Assembly: GCA_947561715.1 (NCBI GenBank)
Contig: OX387197.1
Span: forward strand, 17,406,266-17,470,265
Source: Ascidia mentula
Taxonomy: Eukaryota > Chordata > Ascidiacea > Phlebobranchia > Ascidiidae
Length of the DNA stretch: 64,000 nt
Direction of reading: 5' to 3'
Below the pieces are notes generated by a model. That model saw only the letters and a list, made by a program, of their open reading frames with translations. It was not told the DNA's origin and ran no database searches. The translations under genes were made by a program, and so were the position numbers. Position 1 is the stretch's first letter; every line of letters starts with the position of its first letter. Below, one piece after another: positions 25,824 to 36,067 of this stretch.

Positions 25824-26430
25824 GAGCCCCAAGCCCACTTAACAATGGGAGACATAGGCTGGACTCTGTTTTTTTCGAGCCCCAAGCCCACTTAACAATG
25901 GGAGACATAGGCAGGACTCTGTTTTTTTCGAGCCCCAAGCCCACTTAACAATGGGAGACATAGGCTGGACTCTCTTTTTTTCGCGACCAACTCAACAATG
26001 GGCGAGATAGGGCCGAAGTTAAGACTGGGTGGGATAGGCTGGACTCTGTTTTTTTCCAGCCCCAAGCCCACTTAACAATGGGCGACATAGACTGGACTTT
26101 GTTTTTCCCGCGACCCACTTAACAATGGGCTAGATAGGGCCGAAGTTAAGACTGGGTGGGATAGGCTGGACTCTGTTTTTTTCGCGACCCACTTAACAAT
26201 GGGCTAAATAGGGCCGAAGTTAAGACTGGGTGGGATAGGCTGGACTCTGTTTTTTTCGAGCCCCAAGCCCACTTAACAATGGGAGACATAGGCTGGACTC
26301 TGTTTTTTTCGAGCCCCAAGCCCACTTAACAATGGGCGACATAAGCTGGTCTCTGTTTTTTTTCGCGACCCACTTAACAATGGGCGAGATAGGGCTGAAG
26401 TTAAGACTGGGTGGGATAGGCTGGACTCTG
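25824..26430 (+). repeat. 1206-bp HOR, truncated copy 3
   Basis: Follows the first two copies through the GGGCTAAATAG A and the GGCGACATAAGCTGG B. It leaves the pattern at about 26,434, where a plain GAGCCCC B replaces the CAGCCCC-type B. It shares ATAGACTGG near 26,090 with copy 2 (near 24,884) but not copy 1 (GGCTGG near 23,678). Confidence 0.87.
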
Positions 26431-27712
26431 TTTTTTTCGAGCCCCAAGCCCACTTAACAATGGGAGACATAGGCTGGACTCTGTTTTTTTCGAGCCCCAA
26501 GCCCACTTAACAATGGGAGACATAGGCTGGACTCTGTTTTTTTCGAGCCCCAAGCCCACTTAACAATGGGAGACATAGGCAGGACTCTGTTTTTTTCGAG
26601 CCCCAAGCCCACTTAACAATGGGAGACATAGGCTGGACTCTCTTTTTTTCGCGACCAACTCAACAATGGGCGAGATAGGGCCGAAGTTAAGACTGGGTGG
26701 GATAGGCTGGACTCTGTTTTTTCCCAGCCCCAAGCCCACTTAACAATGGGAGACATAGGCTGGACTCTGTTTTTTTCGAGCCCCAAGCCCACTTAACAAT
26801 GGGAGACATAGGCTGGACTCTGTTTTTTTCGAGACCGACTTAACAATGGGCGAGATAGGGCCGAAGTTAAGACTGGGTGGGATAGGCTGGACTCTGTTTT
26901 TTTCGAGCCCCAAGACCACTTAACAATGGGCGACATGGGCTGGATTCTGTTTTTTTCGAGCCCCAACCCCACTTAACAATGGGAGACATAGGCTGGACTC
27001 TGTTTTTTTCGAGCCCCAAGCCCACTTAACAATGGGAGACATAGGCAGGACTCTGTTTTTTTCGAGCCCCAAGCCCACTTAACAATGGGAGACATAGGCT
27101 GGACTCTCTTTTTTTCGCGACCAACTCAACAATGGGCGAGATAGGGCCGAAGTTAAGACTGGGTGGGATAGGCTGGACTCTGTTTTTTCCCAGCCCCAAG
27201 CCCACTTAACAATGGGAGACATAGGCTGGACTCTGTTTTTTTCGAGCCCCAAGCCCACTTAACAATGGGAGACATAGGCAGGACTCTGTTTTTTTCGAGC
27301 CCCAAGCCCACTTAACAATGGGAGACATAGGCTGGACTCTGTTTTTTTTCGCGACCCACTTAACAATGGGCGAGATAGGGCCGAAGTTAAGACTGGATGG
27401 GATAGGCTGGACTCTGTTTTTTTTCGAGCCCCAAGCCCACTTAACAATGGGAGACATAGGCTGGACTCTGTTTTTTTCGCGACCCACTTAACAATGGGCG
27501 AGATAGGGCCGAAGTTAAGACTGGGTGGGATAGGATGGACTCTGTTTTTTTCGAACCCCAAGCCCACTTAACAATGGGAGACATAAGCTGGACTCTGTTT
27601 TTTTTCGAGCCCCAAGCCCACTTAACAATGGGAGACATAAGCAGGCCTCTGTTTTTTTCGAGCCCCAAGCCCACTTAGCAATGGGAGACATAGGCTGGAC
27701 TCTCTTTTTTTC
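26431..27712 (+). repeat. Transition segment, B-rich to regular A-B
   Basis: Runs of B interspersed with single A units, with many singletons not seen elsewhere: GAGACCGACTTAAC near 26,831, AAGACCAC near 26,911, GACATGGGCTGG near 26,933, CAACCCCAC near 26,964, TCGAACCCC near 27,551 and CACTTAGCAATGG near 27,673. HOR copying is weak here, so it looks like an older, less homogenised part. Confidence 0.78.
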
Positions 27713-29031
27713 GCGACCAACTTAACAATGGGCGAAATAGGGCCGAAGTTTAGACTGGGTGGGATAGGCTGGACTCTGTTTTTTTCGAGCCCCAAGCCCA
27801 CTTAACAATGGGAGACATAGGCTGGACTCTGTTTTTTTCGCGACCCACTTAACAATGGGCGAGATAGGGCCGAAGTAAAGACTGGGTGGGATAGGCTGGA
27901 CTCTGTTTTTTTCGAGCCCCAAGCCCACTTAACAATGGGCGACATAAGCTGGTCTCTGTTTTTTTTCGCGACCCACTTAACAATGGGCGAGATAGGGCCG
28001 AAGTTAAGACTGGGTGGGATAGGCTGGACTCTGTTTTTTTCGAGCCCCAAGCCCACTTAACAAGGCGAGACATAGGATGGACTCTGTTTTTCTCGAGCCC
28101 CAAGCCCACTTAACAATGGGAGACATAGGCTGGACTCTGTTTTTTTCGCGACCCACTTAACAATGGGCGAGATAGGGCCGAAGTAAAGACTGGGTGGGAT
28201 AGGCTGGACTCTGTTTTTTTCGAGCCCCAAGCCCACTTAACAATGGGAGACATAGGCTGGACTCTGTTTTTTTCGCGACCCACTTAACAATGGGCGAGAT
28301 AGGGCCGAAGTTAAGACTGGGTGGGATAGGCTGGACTCTGTTTTTTTCCAGCCCCAAGCCCACTTAACAATGGGAGATATAGGCTGGACTCTGTTTTTTT
28401 CGTGACCCACTTAACAATGGGCGAGATAGGGCCGAAGTTAAGACTGGGTGGGATAGGCTGGACTCTGTTTTTTTCCAGCCCCAAGCCCACTTAACAATGG
28501 GAGATATAGGCTGGACTCTGTTTTTTTCGCGACCCACTTAACAATGGGCGAGATAGGGCCGAAGTTAAGACTGGGTGGGATAGGCTGGACTCTGTTTTTT
28601 TCGAGCCCCAAGCCCACTTAACAATGGGAGACATAGGCTGGACTCTGTTTTTTTCGAGACCCACTTAACAATGGGCGAGATAGGGTCGAAGTTAAGACTG
28701 GGTGGGATAGGCTGGACTCTGTTTTTTTCCAGCCCCAAGCCCACTTAACAATGGGAGATATAGGCTGGACTCTGTTTTTTTCGCGACCCACTTAACAATG
28801 GGCGAGATAGGGCCGAAGTTAAGACTGGGTGGGATAGGCTGGACTCTGTTTTTTTCGAGCCCCAAGCCCACTTAACAATGGGAGACATAGGCTGGACTCT
28901 GTTTTTTTCGAGACCCACTTAACAATGGGCGAGATAGGGTCGAAGTTAAGACTGGGTGGGATAGGCTGGACTCTGTTTTTTTCGAGCCCCAAGCCCACTT
29001 AACAATGGGAGACATAGGCTGGACTCTGTTT
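27713..29031 (+). repeat. Regular A-B dimer block
   Basis: Mostly strict A-B alternation at 127 bp, with GGAGATATAGG and CAGCCCC B variants and GAGACCC/GGTCGAAG A variants. A 254-bp subrepeat (CAGCCCC B, A, plain B, GAGACCC A) is visible around 28,480-28,980. Also seen are the GGCGACATAAGCTGG T8 B near 27,930 and the AACAAGGCGAG B near 28,059. Confidence 0.82.
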
Positions 29032-29479
29032 TTTTCGCCACCAACTTAACAATGGGCGAGATAGGGCCGAAGTTAAGACTGGTTGGGATAGGATGGACTC
29101 TGTTTTTTTCGAGCCCCAAGCCCACTTAACAGTGGGAGACATAGGCTGGACTCTGTTTTTTTCGCAACCAACTTAACAATGGGCGAGATAGGGCCGAAGT
29201 TAAGACTGGGTGGGATAAGCCGGACTCTGTTTTTTTCGAGCCCCAAGCCCACTTAACAATGGGAGACATAGGCTGGACTCTGTTTTTTTCGAGCCCCAAG
29301 CCCACTTAACAATGGGAGACATAGGCAGGACTCTGTTTTTTTCGAGCCCCAAGCCCACTTAACAATGGGAGACATAGGATGGACCTTGTTTTTTTCGAGC
29401 ACCAAGCCCACTTAACAATGGTAGACATAGGCTGGACTCTGTTTTTTTCGCAACCAACTTAACAATGGGCGAGATAGGG
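29032..29479 (+). repeat. Edge cluster of left-type variants
   Basis: A (GCCACCAAC, GACTGGTTGGG, GGATGG), B (AACAGTGGG), A (GCAACCAAC, GATAAGCCGG), B units with GGCAGG, and B with leader GAGCACC. The same set returns about 33.6 kb later at 62,641-63,300. Confidence 0.8.
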
Positions 29480-29831
29480 CCGAAGTTAAGACTGGGTGGG
29501 ATAGGCTGGACTCTGTTTTTTTCGAGCCCCAAGCCCACTTAACAATGGGAGACATAGGCTGGACTCTGTTTTTTTCGCAACCCACTTAACAATGGGCGAG
29601 ATAGGGCCGAAGTTAAGACTGGGTGGGATAGGCTGGACACTGTTTTTTTCGCGACCCACTTAACAATGGGCGAGATAGGGCCGAAGTTAAGACTGGGTGG
29701 GATAGGCTGGACTCTGTTTTTTTCGAGCCCCAAGCCCACTTAACAATGGGAGACATAGGCTGGACTCTGTTTTTTTTCGAGCCCCAAGCCCACTTAACAA
29801 TGGGAGACATAGGCTGGACTCTCTTTTTTTC

Positions 29832-30086
29832 GCGACGAACTCAACAATGGGCGAGATAGGGCCGAAGTTTAGACTGGGTGGGATAGGCTGGACTCTGTTT
29901 TTTTCGAGCCCCAAGCCCACTTAACAAGGCGAGACATAGGATGGACCTTGTTTTTTTCGAGCCCCAAGCCCACTTAACAATGGGCGACATAAGCTGGTCT
30001 CTGTGTTTTTTCGCGACCCACTTAACAATGGGCGAGAGAGGGCCGAAGTTAAGACTGGGTGGGATAGGCTGGACTCTGTTTTTTTC
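29832..30086 (+). repeat. Marker cassette 1 (255 bp)
   Basis: Order A B B A: A with GCGACGAACTCAAC and GTTTAGAC; B with AACAAGGCGAG, GGATGG and CCTTG; B with CATAAGCTGGTCTCTGTGTT; A with GGCGAGAGAGGGCC. Lengths 74 + 53 + 54 + 74 = 255. The four rare variants always travel together. Confidence 0.9.
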
Positions 30087-30912
30087 GAGCCCCAAGCCCA
30101 CTTAACAATGGGAGATATAGGCTGGACTCTGTTTTTTTCGCGACCCACTTAACAATGGGCGAGATAGGGCCGAAGTTAAGACTGGGTGGGATAGGCTGGA
30201 CTCTGTTTTTTTCGAGCCCCAAGCCCACTTAACAATGGGAGACATAGGCTGGACTCTGTTTTTCTCGCGACCCACTTAACAATGGGCGAGATAGGGCCGA
30301 AGTAAAGACTGGGTGGGATCGGCTGGACTCTGTTTTTTTCGAGCCCCAAGCCCACTTAACAATGGGAGACATAGGCTGGACTCTGTTTTTTTCGCGACCC
30401 ACTTAACAATGGGCGAGATAGGGCCGAAGTAAAGACTGGGTGGGATAGGCTGGACTCTGTTTTTTTCGAGCCCCAAGCCCACTTAACAATGGGAGACATA
30501 GGCTGGACTCTGTTTTTTTCGCGACCCACTTAACAATGGGCGAGATAGGGCCGAAATTAAGACTGGGTGGGATAGGCAAGACTCTGTTTTTTTCGAGCCC
30601 CAAGCCCACTTAACAATGGGAGACATAGGCTGGACTCTGTTTTTTTCGCGACCCACTTAACAATGGGCGAGATAGGGCCGAAGTAAAGACTGGGTGGGAT
30701 AGGCTGGACTCTGTTTTTTTCGAGCCCCAAGCCCACTTAACAATGGGAGACATAGGCTGGACTCTGTTTTTTTCGCGACCCACTTAACAATGGGCGAGAT
30801 AGGGCCGAAGTTAAGACTGGGTGGGATAGGCTGGACTCTGTTTTTTTCCAGCCCCAAGCCCACTTAACAATGGGAGATATAGGCTGGACTCTGTTTTTTT
30901 CGCGACCCACTT

Positions 30913-30920
30913 AACAATGG
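30913..30920 (+). other. AACAATGG word, example of a recurrent motif
   Basis: This octamer sits in core 1 of A and in the core of B (here also 30993-31000). It fits the HMG-box/SOX consensus WWCAAWG. It is intact in most monomers and lost in defined variants (AACATTGG, AACAAGGC, AACAATCGG, AACAGTGG, AAAAATGG). Binding is not shown; this is motif matching only. Confidence 0.45.
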
Positions 30921-30952
30921 GCGAGATAGGGCCGAAGTTAAGACTGGGTGGG
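30919..30952 (+). other. Four GGG runs in monomer A (relaxed G4-like)
   Basis: GGG runs lie at unit positions 18-20, 28-30, 45-47 and 49-51, separated by loops of 7, 14 and 1 bases. The 14-base loop is longer than the usual quadruplex rule allows, so this is only a relaxed match. B has a single GGG run and cannot form it alone. Confidence 0.3.
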
Positions 30953-30975
30953 ATAGGCTGGACTCTGTTTTTTTC

Positions 30976-31028
30976 GAGCCCCAAGCCCACTTAACAATGG
31001 GAGACATAGGCTGGACTCTGTTTTTTTC
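30976..31028 (+). repeat. Short monomer B (53 bp), canonical copy
   Basis: Order: leader GAGCCCCAAG, a single core CCCACTTAACAATGGG continuing as AGACATAGG, then the same tail as A. Recurrent variants are CAGCCCC leader, GGAGATATAGG, GGCGACATAAGCTGGTCTCTG followed by T8, AACAAGGCGAGACATAGGAT, AACATTGGG, AATCGG, GGCAGG, and a 51-bp form ending GGATTGTTTTTTTC. B differs from A by a 6-base longer leader and by lacking the 27-bp second-core segment (53 - 6 + 27 = 74). Confidence 0.96.
31016..31028 (+). other. Monomer tail CTCTGTTTTTTTC with T7 tract
   Basis: Each monomer ends in a T tract, usually seven T, followed by CG of the next leader. Length variants T6 and T8 and interruptions (TTTCTC, GTGTTTTTTC, TTTTTCCC) are inherited with particular HOR positions. 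On the opposite strand this is an A7 tract. Confidence 0.9.
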
Positions 31029-32435
31029 GCGACCCACTTAACAATGGGCGAGATAGGGCCGAAGTAATGACTGGGTGGGATAGGCTGGACTCTGTTTTTT
31101 TCGAGCCCCAAGCCCACTTAACAATGGGAGACATAGGCTGGACTCTGTTTTTTTCGCGACCCACTTAACAATGGGCGAGATAGGGCCGAAGTTAAGACTG
31201 GGTGGGATAGGCTGGACTCTGTTTTTTTCCAGCCCCAAGCCCACTTAACAATGGGAGATATAGGCTGGACTCTGTTTTTTTCGCGACCCACTTAACAATG
31301 GGCGAGATAGGGCCGAAGTTAAGACTGGGTGGGATAGGCTGGACTCTGTTTTTTTCGAGCCCCAAGCCCACTTAACAATGGGAGACATAGGCTGGACTCT
31401 GTTTTTTTCGCTACCCACTTAACAATGGGCGAGATAGGGCCGAAGTAAAGACTGGGTGGGATCGGCTGGACTCTGTTTTTTTCGAGCCCCAAGCCCACTT
31501 AACAATGGGAGACATAGGCTGGACTCTGTTTTTTTCGCGACCCACTTAACAATGGGCGAGATAGGGCCGAAGTAAAGACTGGGTGGGATAGGCTGGACTC
31601 TGTTTTTTTCGAGCCCCAAGCCCACTTAACAATGGGAGACATAGGCTGGACTCTGTTTTTTTCGCGACCCACTTAACAATGGGCGAGATAGGGCCGAAGT
31701 TAAGACTTGGTGGGATAGGCTGGACTCTGTTTTTTTCGAGCCCCAAGCCCACTTAACAATGCGAGACATAGGATGGACCTTGTTTTTTTCGAGCCCCAAG
31801 CCCACTTAACAATGGGCGACATAAGCTGGTCTCTGTTTTTTTTCGCGACCCACTTAAAAATGGGCGAGATAGGGCCGAAGTTAAGACTGGGTGGGATAGG
31901 CTGGACTCTGTTTTTTTCGAGCCCCAAGCCCACTTAACAAGGCGAGACATAGGATGGACTCTGTTTTTCTCGAGCCCCAAGCCCACTTAACAATGGGAGA
32001 CATAGGCTGGACTCTGTTTTTTTCGAGACCCACTTAACAATGGGCGAGATAGGGCCGAAGTTAAGACTGGGTGGGATAGGCTGGACTCTGTTTTTTTCGA
32101 GCCCCAAGCCCACTTAACAATGGGAGATATAGGCTGGACTCTGTTTTTTTCGCGACCCACTTAACAATGGGCGAGATAGGGCCGAAGTTAAGACTGGGTG
32201 GGATAGGCTGGACTCTGTTTTTTTCGAGCCCCAAGCCCACTTAACAATGGGAGACATAGGCTGGACTCTGTTTTTTTCGCGACCCACTTAACAATGGGCG
32301 AGATAGGGCCGAAGTAAAGACTGGGTGGGATAGGCTGGACTCTGTTTTTTTCGAGCCCCAAGCCCACTTAACAATGGGAGACATAGGCTGGACTCTGTTT
32401 TTTTCGAGACCCACTTAACAATGGGCGAGATAGGG

Positions 32436-34016
32436 TCGAAGTTAAGACTGGGTGGGATAGGCTGGACTCTGTTTTTTTCGAGCCCCAAGCCCACTTAACA
32501 ATGGGAGACATAGGCTGGACTCTGTTTTTTTCGCAACCCACTTAACAATGGGCGAGATAGGGCCGAAGTTAAGACTGGGTGGGATAGGCTGGACACTGTT
32601 TTTTTCGCGACCCACTTAACAATGGGCGAGATAGGGCCGAAGTTAAGACTGGGTGGGATAGGCTGGACTCTGTTTTTTTCAAGCCCCAAGCCCACTTAAC
32701 AATGGGAGACATAGGCTGGACTCTGTTTTTTTTCGAGCCCCAAGCCCACTTAACAATGGGAGACATAGGCTGGACTCTCTTTTTTTCGCGACGAACTCAA
32801 CAATGGGCGAGATAGGGCCGAAGTTTAGACTGGGTGGGATAGGCTGGACTCTGTTTTTTTCGAGCCCCAAGCCCACTTAACAAGGCGAGACATAGGATGG
32901 ACCTTGTTTTTTTCGAGCCCCAAGCCCACTTAACAATGGGCGACATAAGCTGGTCTCTGTGTTTTTTCGCGACCCACTTAACAATGGGCGAGAGAGGGCC
33001 GAAGTTAAGACTGGGTGGGATAGGCTGGACTCTGTTTTTTTCGAGCCCCAAGCCCACTTAACAATGGGAGATATAGGCTGGACTCTGTTTTTTTCGCGAC
33101 CCACTTAACAATGGGCGAGATAGGGCCGAAGTTAAGACTGGGTGGGATAGGCTGGACTCTGTTTTTTTCGAGCCCCAAGCCCACTTAACAATCGGAGACA
33201 TAGGCTGGACTCTGTTTTTCTCGCGACCCACTTAACAATGGGCGAGATAGGGCCGAAGTAAAGACTGGGTGGGATCGGCTGGACTCTGTTTTTTTCGAGC
33301 CCCAAGCCCACTTAACAATGGGAGACATAGGCTGGACTCTGTTTTTTTCGCGACCCACTTAACAATGGGCGAGATAGGGCCGAAGTAAAGACTGGGTGGG
33401 ATAGGCTGGACTCTGTTTTTTTCGAGCCCCAAGCCCACTTAACAATGGGAGACATAGGCTGGACTCTGTTTTTTTCGCGACCCACTTAACAATGGGCGAG
33501 ATAGGGCCGAAATTAAGACTGGGTGGGATAGGCAAGACTCTGTTTTTTTCGAGCCCCAAGCCCACTTAACAATGGGAGACATAGGCTGGACTCTGTTTTT
33601 TTCGCGACCCACTTAACAATGGGCGAGATAGGGCCGAAGCAAAGACTGGGTGGGATAGGCTGGACTCTGTTTTTTTCGAGCCCCAAGCCCACTTAACAAT
33701 GGGAGACATAGGCTGGACTCTGTTTTTTTCGCGACCCACTTAACAATGGGCGAGATAGGGCCGAAGTTAAGACTGGGTGGGATAGGCTGGACTCTGTTTT
33801 TTTCCAGCCCCAAGCCCACTTAACAATGGGAGATATAGGCTGGACTCTGTTTTTTTCGCGACCCACTTAACAATGGGCGAGATAGGGCCGAAGTTAAGAC
33901 TGGGTGGGATAGGCTGGACTCTGTTTTTTTCGAGCCCCAAGCCCACTTAACAATGGGAGACATAGGCTGGACTCTGTTTTTTTCGCGACCCACTTAACAA
34001 TGGGCGAGATAGGGCC
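32436..34016 (+). repeat. 2956-bp spaced duplication, second copy (approximate)
   Basis: Same order as 29,480-31,060. Differences include TCAAGCCCC near 32,690, AATCGG near 33,192 and GAAGCAAAG near 33,639. TCAAGCCCC and AATCGG are then passed to the 36-37 kb copy. Confidence 0.82.
32788..33042 (+). repeat. Marker cassette 2
   Basis: Same four monomers, 2956 bp after cassette 1. Confidence 0.9.
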
Positions 34017-34690
34017 GAAGTTAAGACTGGGTGGGATAGGCTGGACTCTGTTTTTTTCGAGCCCCAAGCCCACTTAACAATGCGAGACATAGGATGGACC
34101 TTGTTTTTTTCGAGCCCCAAGCCCACTTAACAATGGGCGACATAAGCTGGTCTCTGTTTTTTTTCGCGACCCACTTAACAATGGGCGAGATAGGGCCGAA
34201 GTTAAGACTGGGTGGGATCGGCTGGACTCTGTTTTTTTCGAGCCCCAAGCCCACTTAACAAGGCGAGACATAGGATGGACTCTGTTTTTCTCGAGCCCCA
34301 AGCCCACTTAACAATGGGAGACATAGGCTGGACTCTGTTTTTTTCGAGACCCACTTAACAATGGGCGAGATAGGGCCGAAGTTAAGACTGGGTGGGATAG
34401 GCTGGACTCTGTTTTTTTCGAGCCCCAAGCCCACTTAACAATGGGAGATATAGGCTGGACTCTGTTTTTTTCGCGACCCACTTAACAATGGGCGAGATAG
34501 GGCCGAAGTTAAGACTGGGTGGGATAGGCTGGACTCTGTTTTTTTCGAGCCCCAAGCCCACTTAACAATGGGAGACATAGGCTGGACTCTGTTTTTTTCG
34601 CGACCCACTTAACAATGGGCGAGATAGGGCCGAAGTAAAGACTGGGTGGGATAGGCTGGACTCTGTTTTTTTCGAGCCCCAAGCCCACTT
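33700..34690 (+). repeat. 1377-bp spaced duplication, first copy (approximate)
   Basis: CAGCCCC/GGAGATAT B, A, B, A, B (AATGCGAG), B (T8), A (GGATCGG), B (AACAAGGCG) and following dimers recur at 35,077-36,067. The length fits 10 A plus 12 B plus one extra T. Confidence 0.78.
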
Positions 34691-35076
34691 AACAATCGGA
34701 GACATAGGCTGGACTCTGTTTTTCTCGCGACCCACTTAACAATGGGCGAGATAGGGCCGAAGTAAAGACTGGGTGGGATCGGCTGGACTCTGTTTTTTTC
34801 GAGCCCCAAGCCCACTTAACAATGGGAGACATAGGCTGGACTCTGTTTTTTTCGCGACCCACTTAACAATGGGCGAGATAGGGCCGAAGTAAAGACTGGG
34901 TGGGATAGGCTGGACTCTGTTTTTTTCGAGCCCCAAGCCCACTTAACAATGGGAGACATAGGCTGGACTCTGTTTTTTTCGCGACCCACTTAACAATGGG
35001 CGAGATAGGGCCGAAATTAAGACTGGGTGGGATAGGCTGGACTCTGTTTTTTTCGAGCCCCAAGCCCACTTAACAA

Positions 35077-36067
35077 TGGGAGACATAGGCTGGACTCTGT
35101 TTTTTTCGCGACCCACTTAACAATGGGCGAGATAGGGCCGAAGTTAAGACTGGGTGGGATAGGCTGGACTCTGTTTTTTTCCAGCCCCAAGCCCACTTAA
35201 CAATGGGAGATATAGGCTGGACTCTGTTTTTTTCGCGACCCACTTAACAATGGGCGAGATAGGGCCGAAGTTAAGACTGGGTGGGATAGGCTGGACTCTG
35301 TTTTTTTCGAGCCCCAAGCCCACTTAACAATGGGAGACATAGGCTGGACTCTGTTTTTTTCGCGACCCACTTAACAATGGGCGAGATAGGGCCGAAGTTA
35401 AGACTGGGTGGGATAGGCTGGACTCTGTTTTTTTCGAGCCCCAAGCCCACTTAACAATGCGAGACATAGGATGGACCTTGTTTTTTTCGAGCCCCAAGCC
35501 CACTTAACAATGGGCGACATAAGCTGGTCTCTGTTTTTTTTCGCGACCCACTTAACAATGGGCGAGATAGGGCCGAAGTTAAGACTGGGTGGGATCGGCT
35601 GGACTCTGTTTTTTTCGAGCCCCAAGCCCACTTAACAAGGCGAGACATAGGATGGACTCTGCTTTTCTCGAGCCCCAAGCCCACTTAACAATGGGAGACA
35701 TAGGCTGGACTCTGTTTTTTTCGAGACCCACTTAACAATGGGCGAGATAGGGCCGAAGTTAAGACTGGGTGGGATAGGCTGGACTCTGTTTTTTTCGAGC
35801 CCCAAGCCCACTTAACAATGGGAGATATAGGCTGGACTCTGTTTTTTTCGCGACCCACTTAACAATGGGCGAGATAGGGCCGAAGTTAAGACTGGGTGGG
35901 ATAGGCTGGACTCTGTTTTTTTCGAGCCCCAAGCCCACTTAACAATGGGAGACATAGGCTGGACTCTGTTTTTTTCGCGACCCACTTAACAATGGGCGAG
36001 ATAGGGCCGAAGTAAAGACTGGGTGGGATAGGCTGGACTCTGTTTTTTTCGAGCCCCAAGCCCACTT
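35077..36067 (+). repeat. 1377-bp spaced duplication, second copy (approximate)
   Basis: Same series as 33,700-34,690. It ends where the first copy has AATCGG (34,696) and this one has AATGGG. This duplication overlaps the start of the 3698-bp copy 2 and helps define its register. Confidence 0.78.

Larger units (their letters stand above)
30906..30957 (+). repeat. Duplicated 25-bp core inside monomer A
   Basis: Core 1 (30906-30930) and core 2 (30933-30957) align without gaps and match at 18 of 25 positions, including TTAA, TGGG and the terminal GATAGG. Core 2 starts CGAAGTTAAGACTGGG where core 1 starts CCCACTTAACAATGGG. B has only the first core, so A is best read as a B-like unit with a tandem core duplication that then diverged. 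Confidence 0.8.
30902..30975 (+). repeat. Long monomer A (74 bp), canonical copy
   Basis: Order: leader GCGA, core 1 (unit positions 5-29), dinucleotide GC, core 2 (32-56), then the tail CTGGACTCTGTTTTTTTC. Common leader variants elsewhere are GCAACC, GAGACC, GCTACC, GCGACCAACT and GCGACGAACT. Common internal variants are GTAAAG for GTTAAG, GCTAGATAG or GCTAAATAG for GCGAGATAG, and GGCTGAAG, GGTCGAAG or GGCGGAAG for GGCCGAAG. These variants mark HOR positions. The TTTC-GCGA junction creates TCGCGA (an NruI site). Confidence 0.96.
30902..31028 (+). repeat. Reference A-B dimer, 127 bp
   Basis: A clean example of the dimer dominating the right half: a 74-bp A unit (30902-30975) followed directly by a 53-bp B unit (30976-31028). 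Neighbouring dimers repeat at 127 bp, and groups with the same variants recur at 254 and 381 bp. Because 127 leaves remainder 1 on division by 3, the reading frame changes with each dimer and returns only after 381 bp. Confidence 0.97.
29480..31060 (+). repeat. 2956-bp spaced duplication, first copy (approximate)
   Basis: Includes an A-A junction (GCAACCC A ending GGACACTG, then GCGACCC A), the first marker cassette, and A-B dimers with GTAAAG, GGATCGG and GAAATTAAG-GGCAAG variants. The same series lies at 32,436-34,016. Confidence 0.82.
31690..35387 (+). repeat. 3698-bp HOR, copy 1 (approximate)
   Basis: Runs from a B with AATGCGAGACATAGGATGGA through the second marker cassette to the next such B. 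Most diagnostic units recur at +3698 (for example 32,788 to 36,486 and 34,680 to 38,378). Confidence 0.83.

Noticed and set aside
30924..30932. Telomere-like ATAGGG
   Set aside because: It occurs once per A unit and is never tandem as a hexamer.
30972..30985. tRNA T-arm or pol III B-box at TTCGAGCCC
   Set aside because: Nine bases fit the 3' part of the B-box, but the preceding GG is TT, no acceptable A-box or cloverleaf stems were found, and a T7 tract directly upstream would terminate pol III.
30902..31028. CENP-B box
   Set aside because: The TTCG at each monomer junction is not followed by the A and CGGG positions required by the box consensus, on either strand.
31016..31028. Intrinsic (rho-independent) terminator
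   Set aside because: The T7 tract is present, but no GC-rich hairpin immediately precedes it, and there is no gene to terminate.
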